From positions 1 through 57,885 of the forward strand of contig SVOS01000008.1 in NCBI GenBank assembly GCA_015066245.1: a DNA stretch of 57,885 nucleotides, written 5' to 3'. Below the pieces are notes generated by a model. It saw nothing but the letters and a program-made list of their open reading frames with translations, did no database searches and was not told where the DNA came from. This DNA comes from Oscillospiraceae bacterium (lineage in GTDB: Bacteria > Bacillota > Clostridia > Oscillospirales > Acutalibacteraceae). Shown here in pieces: positions 24,488 through 32,284 of this stretch. A program made the translations under genes and the position numbers. Position 1 is the first letter of the stretch; each line of letters opens with the position of its first letter.

Positions 24488-24862
24488 TTAAAGTTCAGTT
24501 TTTCTGTGGCTGATTACTTCCTCAAGTTCTTCCAGCAGCTTCAGGTCAGTGGTCTGACTGATGAAGGCTTTGAAAATTGCCGGAAGCTCAGCCTGGTTGT
24601 AGTTTTTGCTTTTGGTTAGCGTCAGGACAAGGTACTCCTCGCGGCTCATAGTGGGCTTAAAGGTTCTGGCGTAGTTTTTTGTGGCTTTTTTAAAGCCTGC
24701 TACTTCAATAATGCCCTTGTCCATAAGTGAGTTTATCAGAAGGTGAACATAGCTGTCTTTCCAGGTTTTGTCCACAGAGTTTCTGATAATCTCGGAGCTG
24801 GTAAGTGGACCGTCACTTGTCCACAAGAGCTCAACGATTTGTTCTTCACTCTTTGTAAGCAT
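24488..24862 (-). CDS. BlaI/MecI/CopY-type transcriptional repressor
   Basis: A 124-residue winged-helix protein of the penicillinase-repressor family: LTKSEEQIVELLWTSDGPLT, then the recognition helix region SYVHLLINSLMDKGIIEVAG, with a C-terminal dimerisation helix. These proteins bind TACA..TGTA-like dyads and are usually inactivated by a BlaR1/MecR1 protease. No BlaR1 homologue is in this window, so its inducer route is open. It precedes licD and faces a MATE exporter; AAGGAGAATTC lies upstream of the ATG. Confidence 0.9.
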   Translation of the reverse strand: MLTKSEEQIVELLWTSDGPLTSSEIIRNSVDKTWKDSYVHLLINSLMDKGIIEVAGFKKATKNYARTFKPTMSREEYLVLTLTKSKNYNQAELPAIFKAFISQTTDLKLLEELEEVISHRKTEL

Positions 24863-24927
24863 ATTGAATTCTCCTTATATAATGAATGATATTTAATACA
24901 AATAATAAAATATATACGGATATTGTA

Positions 24928-24956
24928 ATAATACCACGTTTTAATGGCATAGTCAA
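24928..24956 (-). promoter_or_regulatory. Sigma-A promoter of the BlaI-licD unit
   Basis: On the minus strand TTGACT (24956 to 24951) and TATTAT (24933 to 24928) are 17 bp apart. The start codon is 65 nt downstream of the -10. Confidence 0.8.
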
Positions 24957-24968
24957 GGATAGATGTTG

Positions 24969-24986
24969 ACAAATATCATAATTTGT
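24969..24986. promoter_or_regulatory. Candidate operator between BlaI and MATE
   Basis: ACAAAT-N6-ATTTGT is a perfect 6+6 inverted repeat next to the BlaI -35 box. The 10-mer TATCATAATT within it (24974 to 24983) recurs at 25027 to 25036, 53 bp away, overlapping the MATE -35. The spacing suggests one regulator binding both promoters on the same DNA face. Confidence 0.5.
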
Positions 24987-25023
24987 TCACTTTCTGCCTT
25001 TTTTTCTTCATATTCTTCTGAGT

Positions 25024-25063
25024 AATTATCATAATTGACAACGTTGCTCTTTGAATTTATAAT
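25024..25063 (+). promoter_or_regulatory. Consensus promoter of the MATE exporter with overlapping palindrome
   Basis: TTGACA (25035 to 25040) and TATAAT (25058 to 25063) with a 17-bp spacer match the sigma-A consensus exactly. AATTAT-C-ATAATT (25024 to 25036), a perfect 13-bp palindrome, overlaps the -35 and would block polymerase if occupied. Confidence 0.85.
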
Positions 25064-25094
25064 AATATATGCGTAAAATGCGGGAGGTGGTAAA

Positions 25095-26465
25095 GTGGCA
25101 GATTCACAAATCAGAATGACAGAAGGATCTATATCAAAAACTTTGATAAAATTTGCAGTTCCTTTGTTTTTAGGTAATTTGTTTCAGCAACTTTATAATA
25201 CCGCCGACTCGCTGATTGTCAGCAACAAATTAGGTGCTATTTCTCTCGGTGCCGTCAGCGCAACAAGTATGCTTATCTTTTTGCTTATCGGTTTTTTTCA
25301 GGGATTGTCTATGGGTGCAGGCGTTGTTATTGCTCAGTTCTTTGGAGCAGAAGATGTTCGCAATATGCGCAGAGCTATACATACCAGCCTGCTTTTCAGC
25401 TTTTTTATAGGTATTTTTCTATCGGTTGCCGGAGTTTTGGTGTCGCCACAAATTTTACGGTGGATGTCTACTCCTGAGAGTTTATATCCCGAAGCCCTTG
25501 AGTACATTCAGGTGTATTTTGCAGGTGCCCTCAGCATGGTTATGTATAATGCCTGTATGTCTGTTATGCAGGCGCTTGGCGATAGCAAACACCCTCTTTA
25601 CTATCTGGTAATTTCATCAGTAGTAAATGTAGGATTTGATTTTCTTTTCATTTTTGGCTTTGGCTGGGGTGTAGGTTCGGCAGCCCTTGCAACGGTTATT
25701 TCTCAGTTTGTAAGCGTAGCGCTTTGTCTCATAAGGCTTATGCGTGACAAAGGCCCCGGCAGGATAAGCTTTAAAGAGCTTAAGCCTGATTTTCGTATGC
25801 TATGGATGATAATCCGTTACGGACTTCCCTCGGGAATACAGAACTCAATCATTGCCATAGCAAATGTTGTGGTTCAGTCCAATATCAATTATTTTGGAGA
25901 TATGGCTGTGGCAGGTTGCGGAGCATATTCAAAAATCGAAGGCTTTGCTTTTTTGCCTATCACAAGCTTTACGGCGGCTATTTCTACCTTCGTTGGCCAG
26001 AATTTAGGTGCTAAAAACTATGACCGTGCCAAAAAAGGTGCCAGGTTTGGTGTAGGTGTATCAGTGATAATTGCTGAGGTTATCGGTGTGCTGTTTTTCA
26101 TATTGGCACCATATCTGATTATGGCATTTACCCGAGAGCCCGAGGCTGTGGATTACGGCGTATTGAAGGCCAGGGTTTGTGCGTTGTTTTACTGTTTGCT
26201 TGCGGCATCTCATTGTTATTCGGCGGTATTGCGAGGTGCAGGCAAAGCTATGGTGCCTATGCTTACAATGCTTTCTTTCTGGTGTGTTATCAGAGTAGGT
26301 TTTCTGACTGTTACAGTGCCCATAACTCAAAGCATAGATGCTGTTAACTGGGTATATCCTCTTACCTGGTTTTTAAGCACTGTTACCCTTGTGATATATT
26401 ATCTCAAGGCGGATTGGTTGGGTATAAAAAAGTCAAAGCATATCAGTGACATCAAAAAAATATAG
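25095..26465 (+). CDS. MATE family efflux transporter
   Basis: A 456-residue membrane protein with about twelve hydrophobic segments and the MATE features PLFLGNLFQQLYNTADSLIV near residue 20 and the repeated-half pattern. MATE proteins export cationic drugs or metabolites using Na+ or H+ gradients. The start is GTG 25095 behind GGGAGGTGG. The consensus promoter and operator-like sites upstream, and the divergent BlaI-type repressor, suggest inducible expression. A terminator follows. Confidence 0.9.
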   Translation: MADSQIRMTEGSISKTLIKFAVPLFLGNLFQQLYNTADSLIVSNKLGAISLGAVSATSMLIFLLIGFFQGLSMGAGVVIAQFFGAEDVRNMRRAIHTSLLFSFFIGIFLSVAGVLVSPQILRWMSTPESLYPEALEYIQVYFAGALSMVMYNACMSVMQALGDSKHPLYYLVISSVVNVGFDFLFIFGFGWGVGSAALATVISQFVSVALCLIRLMRDKGPGRISFKELKPDFRMLWMIIRYGLPSGIQNSIIAIANVVVQSNINYFGDMAVAGCGAYSKIEGFAFLPITSFTAAISTFVGQNLGAKNYDRAKKGARFGVGVSVIIAEVIGVLFFILAPYLIMAFTREPEAVDYGVLKARVCALFYCLLAASHCYSAVLRGAGKAMVPMLTMLSFWCVIRVGFLTVTVPITQSIDAVNWVYPLTWFLSTVTLVIYYLKADWLGIKKSKHISDIKKI

Positions 26466-26477
26466 TATATTATCCGT

Positions 26478-26517
26478 ATCAGGACAGCAGACTATAAATG
26501 CTGCCCTGATTTTTATT
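26478..26517 (+). terminator. Terminator after the MATE gene
   Basis: ATCAGGACAGCA and TGCTGCCCTGAT form a 12-bp stem with one mismatch and a 9-nt loop, followed by TTTTTATT. Confidence 0.85.
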
Positions 26518-26592
26518 ATTTTATGTTATAAAAAATTCTGTACTATTTTTAAGTATTGTGTTAATATTAATATTGATAAGGGAGGAATACCT

Positions 26593-27174
26593 ATGAAAAT
26601 TTGTGTATTCGGAGCAGCGTCTCCAAAAATCGATTCAATTTTTATAAAAGAGACCGAGGCTATGGGTGCCGAGCTTGCAAAAAGAGGTCATGAGCTTGTT
26701 TTTGGCGGTGGCGGTAACGGTCTTATGGGAGCTGCCGCAAGAGGTGCAAAAAATGCAGGCGGCGAGGTTATAGGAATTATTCCGAAATTTTTCGAGGATG
26801 AGAATATAGAGGCTTTGTTTGAGGGTTGTGACGACCTTATCGAAACTGACTCTATGAGAGATCGCAAGATGATTATGGAAGAAATGTCAGATGCATTTGT
26901 AATTGTCCCCGGCGGTATCGGTACATTTGAGGAGTTCTTTGAGGTTCTTACATTAAAGCAGCTTCGTCGTCACGATAAGCCTATCGCAATTTATAATATT
27001 GCAGAGTATTATAACGAGCTTGAGTCTGTTATGACAACATCTATGATGAAGGGCTTTATTAACGAAAATTGCAAATCTCTTTATAAGTTTGTCTATAATA
27101 CAGAGGAGCTTTTTAAATATATCGAAGAAACTGACGGAGTGGATTTAAGCGTTAAGCAGTTAAAGGATGGCTAA
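26593..27174 (+). CDS. LOG family protein (Rossmann-fold nucleotide phosphoribohydrolase)
   Basis: A 193-residue protein with the LOG signature VVPGGIGTFEEFFE-like VPGGIGTFEE near residue 103 and the GGGGNGLMGAAARGA loop near 38. LOG enzymes cleave nucleoside 5'-monophosphates, including cytokinin ribotides, to the base and ribose 5-phosphate; in bacteria the natural substrate is often unknown. The ATG at 26593 is chosen for GGGAGG upstream. It is 2 nt from the following RNase-like gene. Confidence 0.88.
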   Translation: MKICVFGAASPKIDSIFIKETEAMGAELAKRGHELVFGGGGNGLMGAAARGAKNAGGEVIGIIPKFFEDENIEALFEGCDDLIETDSMRDRKMIMEEMSDAFVIVPGGIGTFEEFFEVLTLKQLRRHDKPIAIYNIAEYYNELESVMTTSMMKGFINENCKSLYKFVYNTEELFKYIEETDGVDLSVKQLKDG

Positions 27175-27176
27175 GT

Positions 27177-28784
27177 ATGGAAGTCAGATTTTTAGGAGCA
27201 ACCCACGAGGTAACGGGAAGCTGTACCTATATTAATGTTAACAATGTAAATATTCTTGTGGACTGTGGAATGGAGCAGGGCAGGGATGTGTTCGAAAACA
27301 CCCTGCCTCCTGTTAATCCGCAGGAAATCGACTATGTGTTCTTAACCCATGCTCATGTTGACCATTCGGGCAATTTACCTCTTTTATATAAGCAGGGCTT
27401 CAGGGGTACGGTTATCAGTACAAAAGAAACTGCCAATCTCTCAGAGATAATGCTGAGAGACTGTGCCTTTATTCAGGAGAGCGAGGCGAAATTCCGCACC
27501 CGCAAGGCAAAGCGCGCAGGAAAACCCGAGGTGGAGCCTTTGTTTACTCTTAATGATGCAGAGGGAGTCCTTGAGCTTTTCAGACCTTGTGTTTACGGTG
27601 AGGTAATAACCGTAGATGAGAGTGTAAGCCTAAGATTTACTGATATCGGCCACCTTTTAGGCAGTGCCGCTATTGAAATATGGCTTACAGAAGAAGGTGT
27701 TACCAAAAAGATTGTTTTCTCAGGCGATGTAGGGAACACAAATCAGCCTATTATCAACAACCCCTCTTTTGTAAAAGAGGCAGACTATGTTGTGTGTGAG
27801 TCCACTTACGGCAATCGTCTGCATAATGCAAAGCGACAGAACAGTATAGATGTATTGGCAAGTGTAATTCAGCGTACTCTTGACAGAGGCGGTAATGTTA
27901 TTATCCCGTCCTTTGCAGTTGGCAGAACTCAGGAGATGCTTTACTTTATCCGCGAGATAAAAGAAAAGGGCTTGGTCAAGAATCATCATGATTTTCCTGT
28001 TTATGTAGACAGTCCTCTTGCAAATGAAGCAACGGGTATTTATCTTCAGTGTGATACAAGCTGTCTTGATGAGGATTTTAAGGCTGTGATGCAAAACGGC
28101 AATAATCCATTGTGGTTTGAAGGTCTTAACACCTGCGTAACTTCTGACGAAAGCCGCCAGCTTAATATGAATACAACACCAAAGGTAATTATCTCTGCCA
28201 GCGGTATGTGTGAAGCGGGCAGAGTTTGTCATCATCTTAAGTATAATCTTTGGCGAAAAGAATGTACTGTGCTTTTTGTAGGTTACCAGGCAGAGGGTAC
28301 TCTGGGCAGAAAAATCCACAGTGGTGCAGAATCGGTACGTCTTTTCGGCGATGAAATCGCAGTTAATTGTGAGGTTTCAGAGCTTATCGGTGTCAGCGGT
28401 CATGCTGATAAAGAAGGGCTTCTCGCTTGGCTCAAGGGCTTTGAGAAAAAGCCCCAGCTTATATTCGTAAATCATGGCGATGATGAATCTGTAAGGGAGT
28501 TTACAAATGCTGTAGAGCAGGAAATCGGCGTTAAGGCCTTTGCTCCCTTCAGCGGAACAAGTTATGATTTGCTCAAGGACGAATTTACGGAAATTACTGA
28601 AGGAGTACCAGTAAAACAGAAGAATACAAGAGAGCGTCAGTACGAAAGTCCTTTGCAGAAAACTTTAGTTGCTTCTGCCAAAAAGCTTCTGGCACTTGCT
28701 GAAGGAAGTGCAGGTATTCCGAATAAAGAAATACGAAAACTCAATGAGGAGATAGAAAGACTTATTAAAGAATATAGGCGCTAA
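27177..28784 (+). CDS. MBL-fold beta-CASP RNA metallo-hydrolase
   Basis: A 535-residue metallo-beta-lactamase/beta-CASP protein. The zinc motif HAHVDH lies at residues 58 to 63, further ligands are in DIGHLLGSA and FSGDVGN, and the beta-CASP and Zn-dependent metallo-hydrolase (RMMBL) segments PSFAVGRTQEML, SASGMCEAGRV and GVSGHADKEGL follow. This layout is that of the CPSF73/YSH1-like bacterial nucleases rather than RNase J, but the substrate is inferred. It lies in a four-gene run with LOG, MATE and a lipid kinase. Confidence 0.9.
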   Translation: MEVRFLGATHEVTGSCTYINVNNVNILVDCGMEQGRDVFENTLPPVNPQEIDYVFLTHAHVDHSGNLPLLYKQGFRGTVISTKETANLSEIMLRDCAFIQESEAKFRTRKAKRAGKPEVEPLFTLNDAEGVLELFRPCVYGEVITVDESVSLRFTDIGHLLGSAAIEIWLTEEGVTKKIVFSGDVGNTNQPIINNPSFVKEADYVVCESTYGNRLHNAKRQNSIDVLASVIQRTLDRGGNVIIPSFAVGRTQEMLYFIREIKEKGLVKNHHDFPVYVDSPLANEATGIYLQCDTSCLDEDFKAVMQNGNNPLWFEGLNTCVTSDESRQLNMNTTPKVIISASGMCEAGRVCHHLKYNLWRKECTVLFVGYQAEGTLGRKIHSGAESVRLFGDEIAVNCEVSELIGVSGHADKEGLLAWLKGFEKKPQLIFVNHGDDESVREFTNAVEQEIGVKAFAPFSGTSYDLLKDEFTEITEGVPVKQKNTRERQYESPLQKTLVASAKKLLALAEGSAGIPNKEIRKLNEEIERLIKEYRR

Positions 28785-28805
28785 GTCTTTAATCAGAGAT
28801 AGGAA

Positions 28806-30200
28806 ATGAAGTTGAAATCCAAGTTAATAGGGGACAGGCAGTTTTATAAAAAGGTTCTGGTGATTGCTCTGCCTGTCCTTATCCAGAATATAATCACCAA
28901 CTTTGTAAGCCTTCTTGATAACATAATGGTGGGGCAGATAGGCACAGAGCAGATGTCGGGCGTAGCTATTGTCAACCAGCTTGTGTTTGTGTTCAATATC
29001 TGTATTTTCGGCGGAATTTCGGGAGCAGGTATTTTTACGGCACAGTATCACGGCAATAACGACCACAAGGGCGTCAGAGATACCTTCAGGGCAAAAATCC
29101 TGATTTGCTCGGCAGTAACAATTATTGCTACCGTTGTGTTTTGCTTTTTCCATACTGAGCTTATTTCCCTTTTTCTACATCAAAGTGAAGAAGGCATCGA
29201 CCTTGAGCGTACTTTAGGCTATGCCAAAGACTATATCTACATAATGATTTTTGGGCTTTTGCCTTTTGCGATTACTCAGGCATATTCCGGTACACTTCGA
29301 GAAACAGGACAAACCCTTATGCCTATGTTCTCGGGTGTGATAGCCTTTGTCACCAATATGAGCCTCAACTACATCCTTATTTTCGGCAAATTCGGTGCAC
29401 CTGTTATGGGTGTAAGGGGTGCGGCACTTGCTACTGTTATTGCCAGATTTGCCGAGTGTGCGGTTATCGTAATCTGGGCTCATACCCACAAGAATAAATG
29501 TGCTTTCATCAGCAAAGCTTACCGCAGCTTTAAAATTCCCAAGAAACTTGTAAAGCAGATTGCAACCAAAGGTGCACCTCTTATGGCAAATGAGGTGTTG
29601 TGGTCTTTGGGCACAACAATGCTTGTTCAGTGCTATTCTCTCAGAGGCCTTGAGGCAGTATCTGCCGTTAACATTTCGTCAACTGTATCAAACCTTTTCT
29701 TCTGTGCTTTCTTTGCGTTGGGCTCTGCGGTTTCAATAATTGTAGGTCAGCTTCTTGGTGCAGGAGAGCTGCAAAGAGCAGTGGACGAGGACAGAAAGCT
29801 TATTGCCTTAGCAGTATTCTTGTGTTTTATTATAGGCGGTGTTCTGGTTATTATTGCACCCTTGTTCCCTGCGGTTTATAATACCACAGACAATATTAAA
29901 GAAATCGCAACATCTCTCCTCAGAGTAGCGGCAGTTGCAATGCCTTTAAGTGCCTTTGTTCACATGGCGTATTTTACCCTGCGTTCAGGCGGTAAGACCA
30001 TTGTTACATTCTTGTTTGACAGCGTGTTTGTATGGGGTGCATCAATTCCTCTGGCATTTGTGCTGTCAAGATTTACCGACTTGTCGGTAGTGTGGCTTTA
30101 CATTGCAGTTAATGCTTTGGAAATTATAAAGGGCATTATAGGATTTATAATGCTTAAGAAAAAATTATGGGTTCAGAATCTTGTTAAGGGGGATAACTAA
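28806..30200 (+). CDS. MATE family efflux transporter (second)
   Basis: A 464-residue protein with about twelve membrane segments and the MATE start (FYKKVLVIALPVLIQNII). It is distinct in sequence from the MATE protein at 25095. The ribosome-binding site (GATAGGAA) is modest, 21 nt after the RNase-like gene. Its stop overlaps the next ATG by one base (TAATG), indicating coupling to the lipid kinase. Substrate unknown. Confidence 0.88.
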   Translation: MKLKSKLIGDRQFYKKVLVIALPVLIQNIITNFVSLLDNIMVGQIGTEQMSGVAIVNQLVFVFNICIFGGISGAGIFTAQYHGNNDHKGVRDTFRAKILICSAVTIIATVVFCFFHTELISLFLHQSEEGIDLERTLGYAKDYIYIMIFGLLPFAITQAYSGTLRETGQTLMPMFSGVIAFVTNMSLNYILIFGKFGAPVMGVRGAALATVIARFAECAVIVIWAHTHKNKCAFISKAYRSFKIPKKLVKQIATKGAPLMANEVLWSLGTTMLVQCYSLRGLEAVSAVNISSTVSNLFFCAFFALGSAVSIIVGQLLGAGELQRAVDEDRKLIALAVFLCFIIGGVLVIIAPLFPAVYNTTDNIKEIATSLLRVAAVAMPLSAFVHMAYFTLRSGGKTIVTFLFDSVFVWGASIPLAFVLSRFTDLSVVWLYIAVNALEIIKGIIGFIMLKKKLWVQNLVKGDN

Positions 30201-31057
30201 TGTTATATGTACTTGTAAATCCGCTTGCCTTAAATGGTAAAGCAGAGGAAAATGTAGCCGAAGCAGTTAAGAATTTTGAGGGTATGGAGTACAAGAAGCT
30301 CAGCCTCATTGACCTTGATGTCAGAAAGATAATTTCTGAGCTTTCTGATGAGGACAAGGTGCTTCTTATCGGCGGTGATGGCACACTTAACCGTTTTGCA
30401 AACGATACTGCTGATATGGACTACCCTTGCGATATCTACCTCTACAAATCCGGCACAGGCAACGACTTTATGAAGGACGTAGAGGACAAGGTCAAGAACA
30501 ATATGGTAAAGATCAACGAATATCTTACCGACCTTCCTTCGATTACAGTCAAGGGTAAAACCTACAGATACATAAACGGCATCGGCTATGGCATAGACGG
30601 TATGTGCTGCGAGGTTGCCGACAAAATGAAGGCAGAGGGCAAGGAGAACATCAACTACGCAGGTATCTCCATAAAGCTCCTTATTCACGGCTACAAATGC
30701 CCCGATGCAAAGGTCACTGTTGACGGCAAGGTGTATAACTTCAAGAAAGTTTGGCTTGCATCTGCTATGAAGGGCAGATTCTACGGCGGCGGACTTAACA
30801 TTGCACCATCTCAGGACCGCAAATCTGGCAAGCTTACTGCCGCTATAGTTCACTCCAGCGGCAAGCTTAAAACCCTTATTGTGTTCCCTCAGATATTCAA
30901 AGGTCAGCATGTAAAGCATAAGAAGATGTTTACTGCCATTGAGGGCAGAGAAATCACTGTTGAGTTTACTCATCCCATGGCTCTGCAGATTGACGGTGAA
31001 ACAGTCCTTGGTGTTACATCCTACACAGTAAAATCCCCTGCAAAGGTTAAAGCATGA
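30200..31057 (+). CDS. Diacylglycerol kinase catalytic-domain lipid kinase
   Basis: A 285-residue protein of the DAGK/YegS-type family. The nucleotide loop LIGGDGTLNRF lies near residue 55 and the second motif SGTGNDF near 85; NGIGYGIDGMCCEVADK follows. Such enzymes phosphorylate diacylglycerol or other lipid alcohols at the membrane face. The gene overlaps the MATE stop by one base. The terminator at 31075 ends the operon. Confidence 0.88.
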   Translation: MLYVLVNPLALNGKAEENVAEAVKNFEGMEYKKLSLIDLDVRKIISELSDEDKVLLIGGDGTLNRFANDTADMDYPCDIYLYKSGTGNDFMKDVEDKVKNNMVKINEYLTDLPSITVKGKTYRYINGIGYGIDGMCCEVADKMKAEGKENINYAGISIKLLIHGYKCPDAKVTVDGKVYNFKKVWLASAMKGRFYGGGLNIAPSQDRKSGKLTAAIVHSSGKLKTLIVFPQIFKGQHVKHKKMFTAIEGREITVEFTHPMALQIDGETVLGVTSYTVKSPAKVKA

Positions 31058-31074
31058 TTATTAATACATGGAAT

Positions 31075-31108
31075 AAATCTCTCCTTGATAGTCAAGGGGA
31101 GATTTTTT
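31075..31108 (+). terminator. Terminator of the LOG to lipid kinase unit
   Basis: AAATCTCTCCTTGA and TCAAGGGGAGATTT form a 14-bp stem with a TAG loop, followed by TTTTT. It lies 18 nt after the lipid kinase stop. Confidence 0.9.
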
Positions 31109-31197
31109 ATGGTCAAAAAGGAGAAAATAAGAGAAAATTAAAGAAAACGAGAGATAATTAAAGCTTGCAAACGGTTTTGTGAAAGAAAATGTTGTGA

Positions 31198-31269
31198 TTT
31201 GACTTTAACTGACTTTGACTTTCTCTGACTTTAAGGTTAAAATATAATCAAAGGTCAGGAAAGGACAAA
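31198..31269 (+). promoter_or_regulatory. Three CtsR-type operator boxes around the heat-shock promoter
   Basis: CtsR binds a direct heptad repeat with 10-bp period (A/GGTCAAA N3 A/GGTCAAA). Two reverse-oriented boxes are seen, TTTGACT-TTA-ACTGACT (31198 to 31214) and TTTGACT-TTC-TCTGACT (31214 to 31230), and a forward box GGTCAGG-AAA-GGACAAA (31253 to 31269). The -10 TATAAT (31243 to 31248) lies between boxes two and three. This is as expected for autoregulation of the ctsR operon. Confidence 0.8.
31243..31248 (+). promoter_or_regulatory. -10 box of the ctsR operon
   Basis: TATAAT at 31243 to 31248 lies 64 nt upstream of the start codon; the -35 region 17 bp upstream is TTTCTC (weak), inside box two, so polymerase and CtsR would compete. 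An inverted repeat AAAGGAC..GTCCTTT (31260 to 31284) follows in the leader. Confidence 0.6.
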
Positions 31270-31311
31270 TTCTGATAGTCCTTTTCGGTATAATCAAAAG
31301 AGGTGACATAT

Positions 31312-31764
31312 ATGCGACTAAGCGATATGCTGACGGAATATATTATGGAAATGCTCAGCGATACGGGAGATGCCGAAATCAGGCGAAACGAGCTTGCAAA
31401 CCATTTCGGTTGTGTGCCAAGCCAGATTAACTACGTGCTTACATCCCGCTTTACTCCCGAGCAAGGCTATATTGTAGAATCCCGCAGAGGCGGTGGCGGT
31501 TATATCCGAATCACAAGAGTTAATGCCGACAAATCCCAGACTATGATGCACATAGTTAATTCTGTAGGCGACAGCCTTGACAGAATGAGCGTAGAGGTAA
31601 TGATTAAAAACCTTTTGGGGCTTAATATGATAAATGAGGATACCGCAAGACTTCTGGCAGCCGCCTTAAGCGACAGAGCCTTAGCTCCCGTTACTCCCAG
31701 CGGCAGAGATATTGTAAGAGCAAGTATATTTAAAAATATGATTTTAACATTATCAGGAAGGTGA
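31312..31764 (+). CDS. ctsR: Transcriptional repressor CtsR
   Basis: CtsR represses class III heat-shock genes (clp) and is inactivated by heat or McsB. The 150-residue product has the N-terminal winged HTH (LSDMLTEYIMEML, NELANHFGCVPSQINYVLTSRF) and the glycine wing RRGGGGYIRI that inserts into the minor groove. ATG 31312 is preceded by AGAGGTGA; the in-frame GTG at 31303 lies within that site. Three matching operator boxes lie upstream, supporting autoregulation. Confidence 0.97.
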   Translation: MRLSDMLTEYIMEMLSDTGDAEIRRNELANHFGCVPSQINYVLTSRFTPEQGYIVESRRGGGGYIRITRVNADKSQTMMHIVNSVGDSLDRMSVEVMIKNLLGLNMINEDTARLLAAALSDRALAPVTPSGRDIVRASIFKNMILTLSGR

Positions 31765-31768
31765 TACT

Positions 31769-32284
31769 ATGAAATGTCAGAAATGCAAAGCAAGAGAAGC
31801 CAACACCCACGTAAAAAAGGTGGTAAACGGCGAGTACACAGAGCTTATGCTCTGCAGCGAGTGTGCTCATGTAATGGGATACGACAATGTGTTTGACTTT
31901 GACGTTCCCGATATGTTCGGAGGACTTTTACAGAGCTTTTTTGCAGGTGCATTGCCTGCTCGTTCGGGTGCATCCCGATGTCCGGAGTGCTCCAGCACCT
32001 TTGGTGACATTACCAACAACGGCAAAGTCGGTTGTGCAAAATGTTACGAGGCTTTCTTTGAGGAGCTTTTGCCCTCCATAAAGAGAATCCACGGCAACAC
32101 AAGCCACTGCGGCAAGGTTTCGGCATCCGGGGATTTTATTGAAGAAAAGAAAGCTCAGAATACTGAGAATGAAATCGAAGATTTAAAAACTCAGCTTCAG
32201 AAAGCGATCGAGGAGCAGAACTTTGAGCTTGCGGCAACACTCCGCGACAAAATCAAAGAGAAGGAGGCAGAGAATAATGAGTGA
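31769..32284 (+). CDS. mcsA: McsA, zinc-finger activator of McsB
   Basis: McsA is the adaptor that activates the arginine kinase McsB. The 171-residue product has CxxC pairs at the N terminus (CQKC, CSEC), a second set (CPEC, CAKC) and a C-terminal UVR/coiled motif (DLKTQLQKAIEEQNFELAATL). AAGGTGAT precedes the ATG 4 nt after ctsR. Its stop overlaps the McsB start by 8 nt. Confidence 0.95.
   Translation: MKCQKCKAREANTHVKKVVNGEYTELMLCSECAHVMGYDNVFDFDVPDMFGGLLQSFFAGALPARSGASRCPECSSTFGDITNNGKVGCAKCYEAFFEELLPSIKRIHGNTSHCGKVSASGDFIEEKKAQNTENEIEDLKTQLQKAIEEQNFELAATLRDKIKEKEAENNE

Noticed and set aside
27720..28319. Open frame of 199 codons on the minus strand
   Set aside because: Antisense to the beta-CASP gene; Cys/His-rich but without family features or start signals.
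30230..30973. Long open frame (247 codons) on the minus strand
   Set aside because: It is antisense to the lipid kinase gene with clear motifs, has no ribosome-binding site and no recognisable domain.
31289..31294. TATAAT as the main ctsR -10
   Set aside because: It is only 18 nt before the ATG and would leave no leader for the ribosome-binding site; 31243 fits better.
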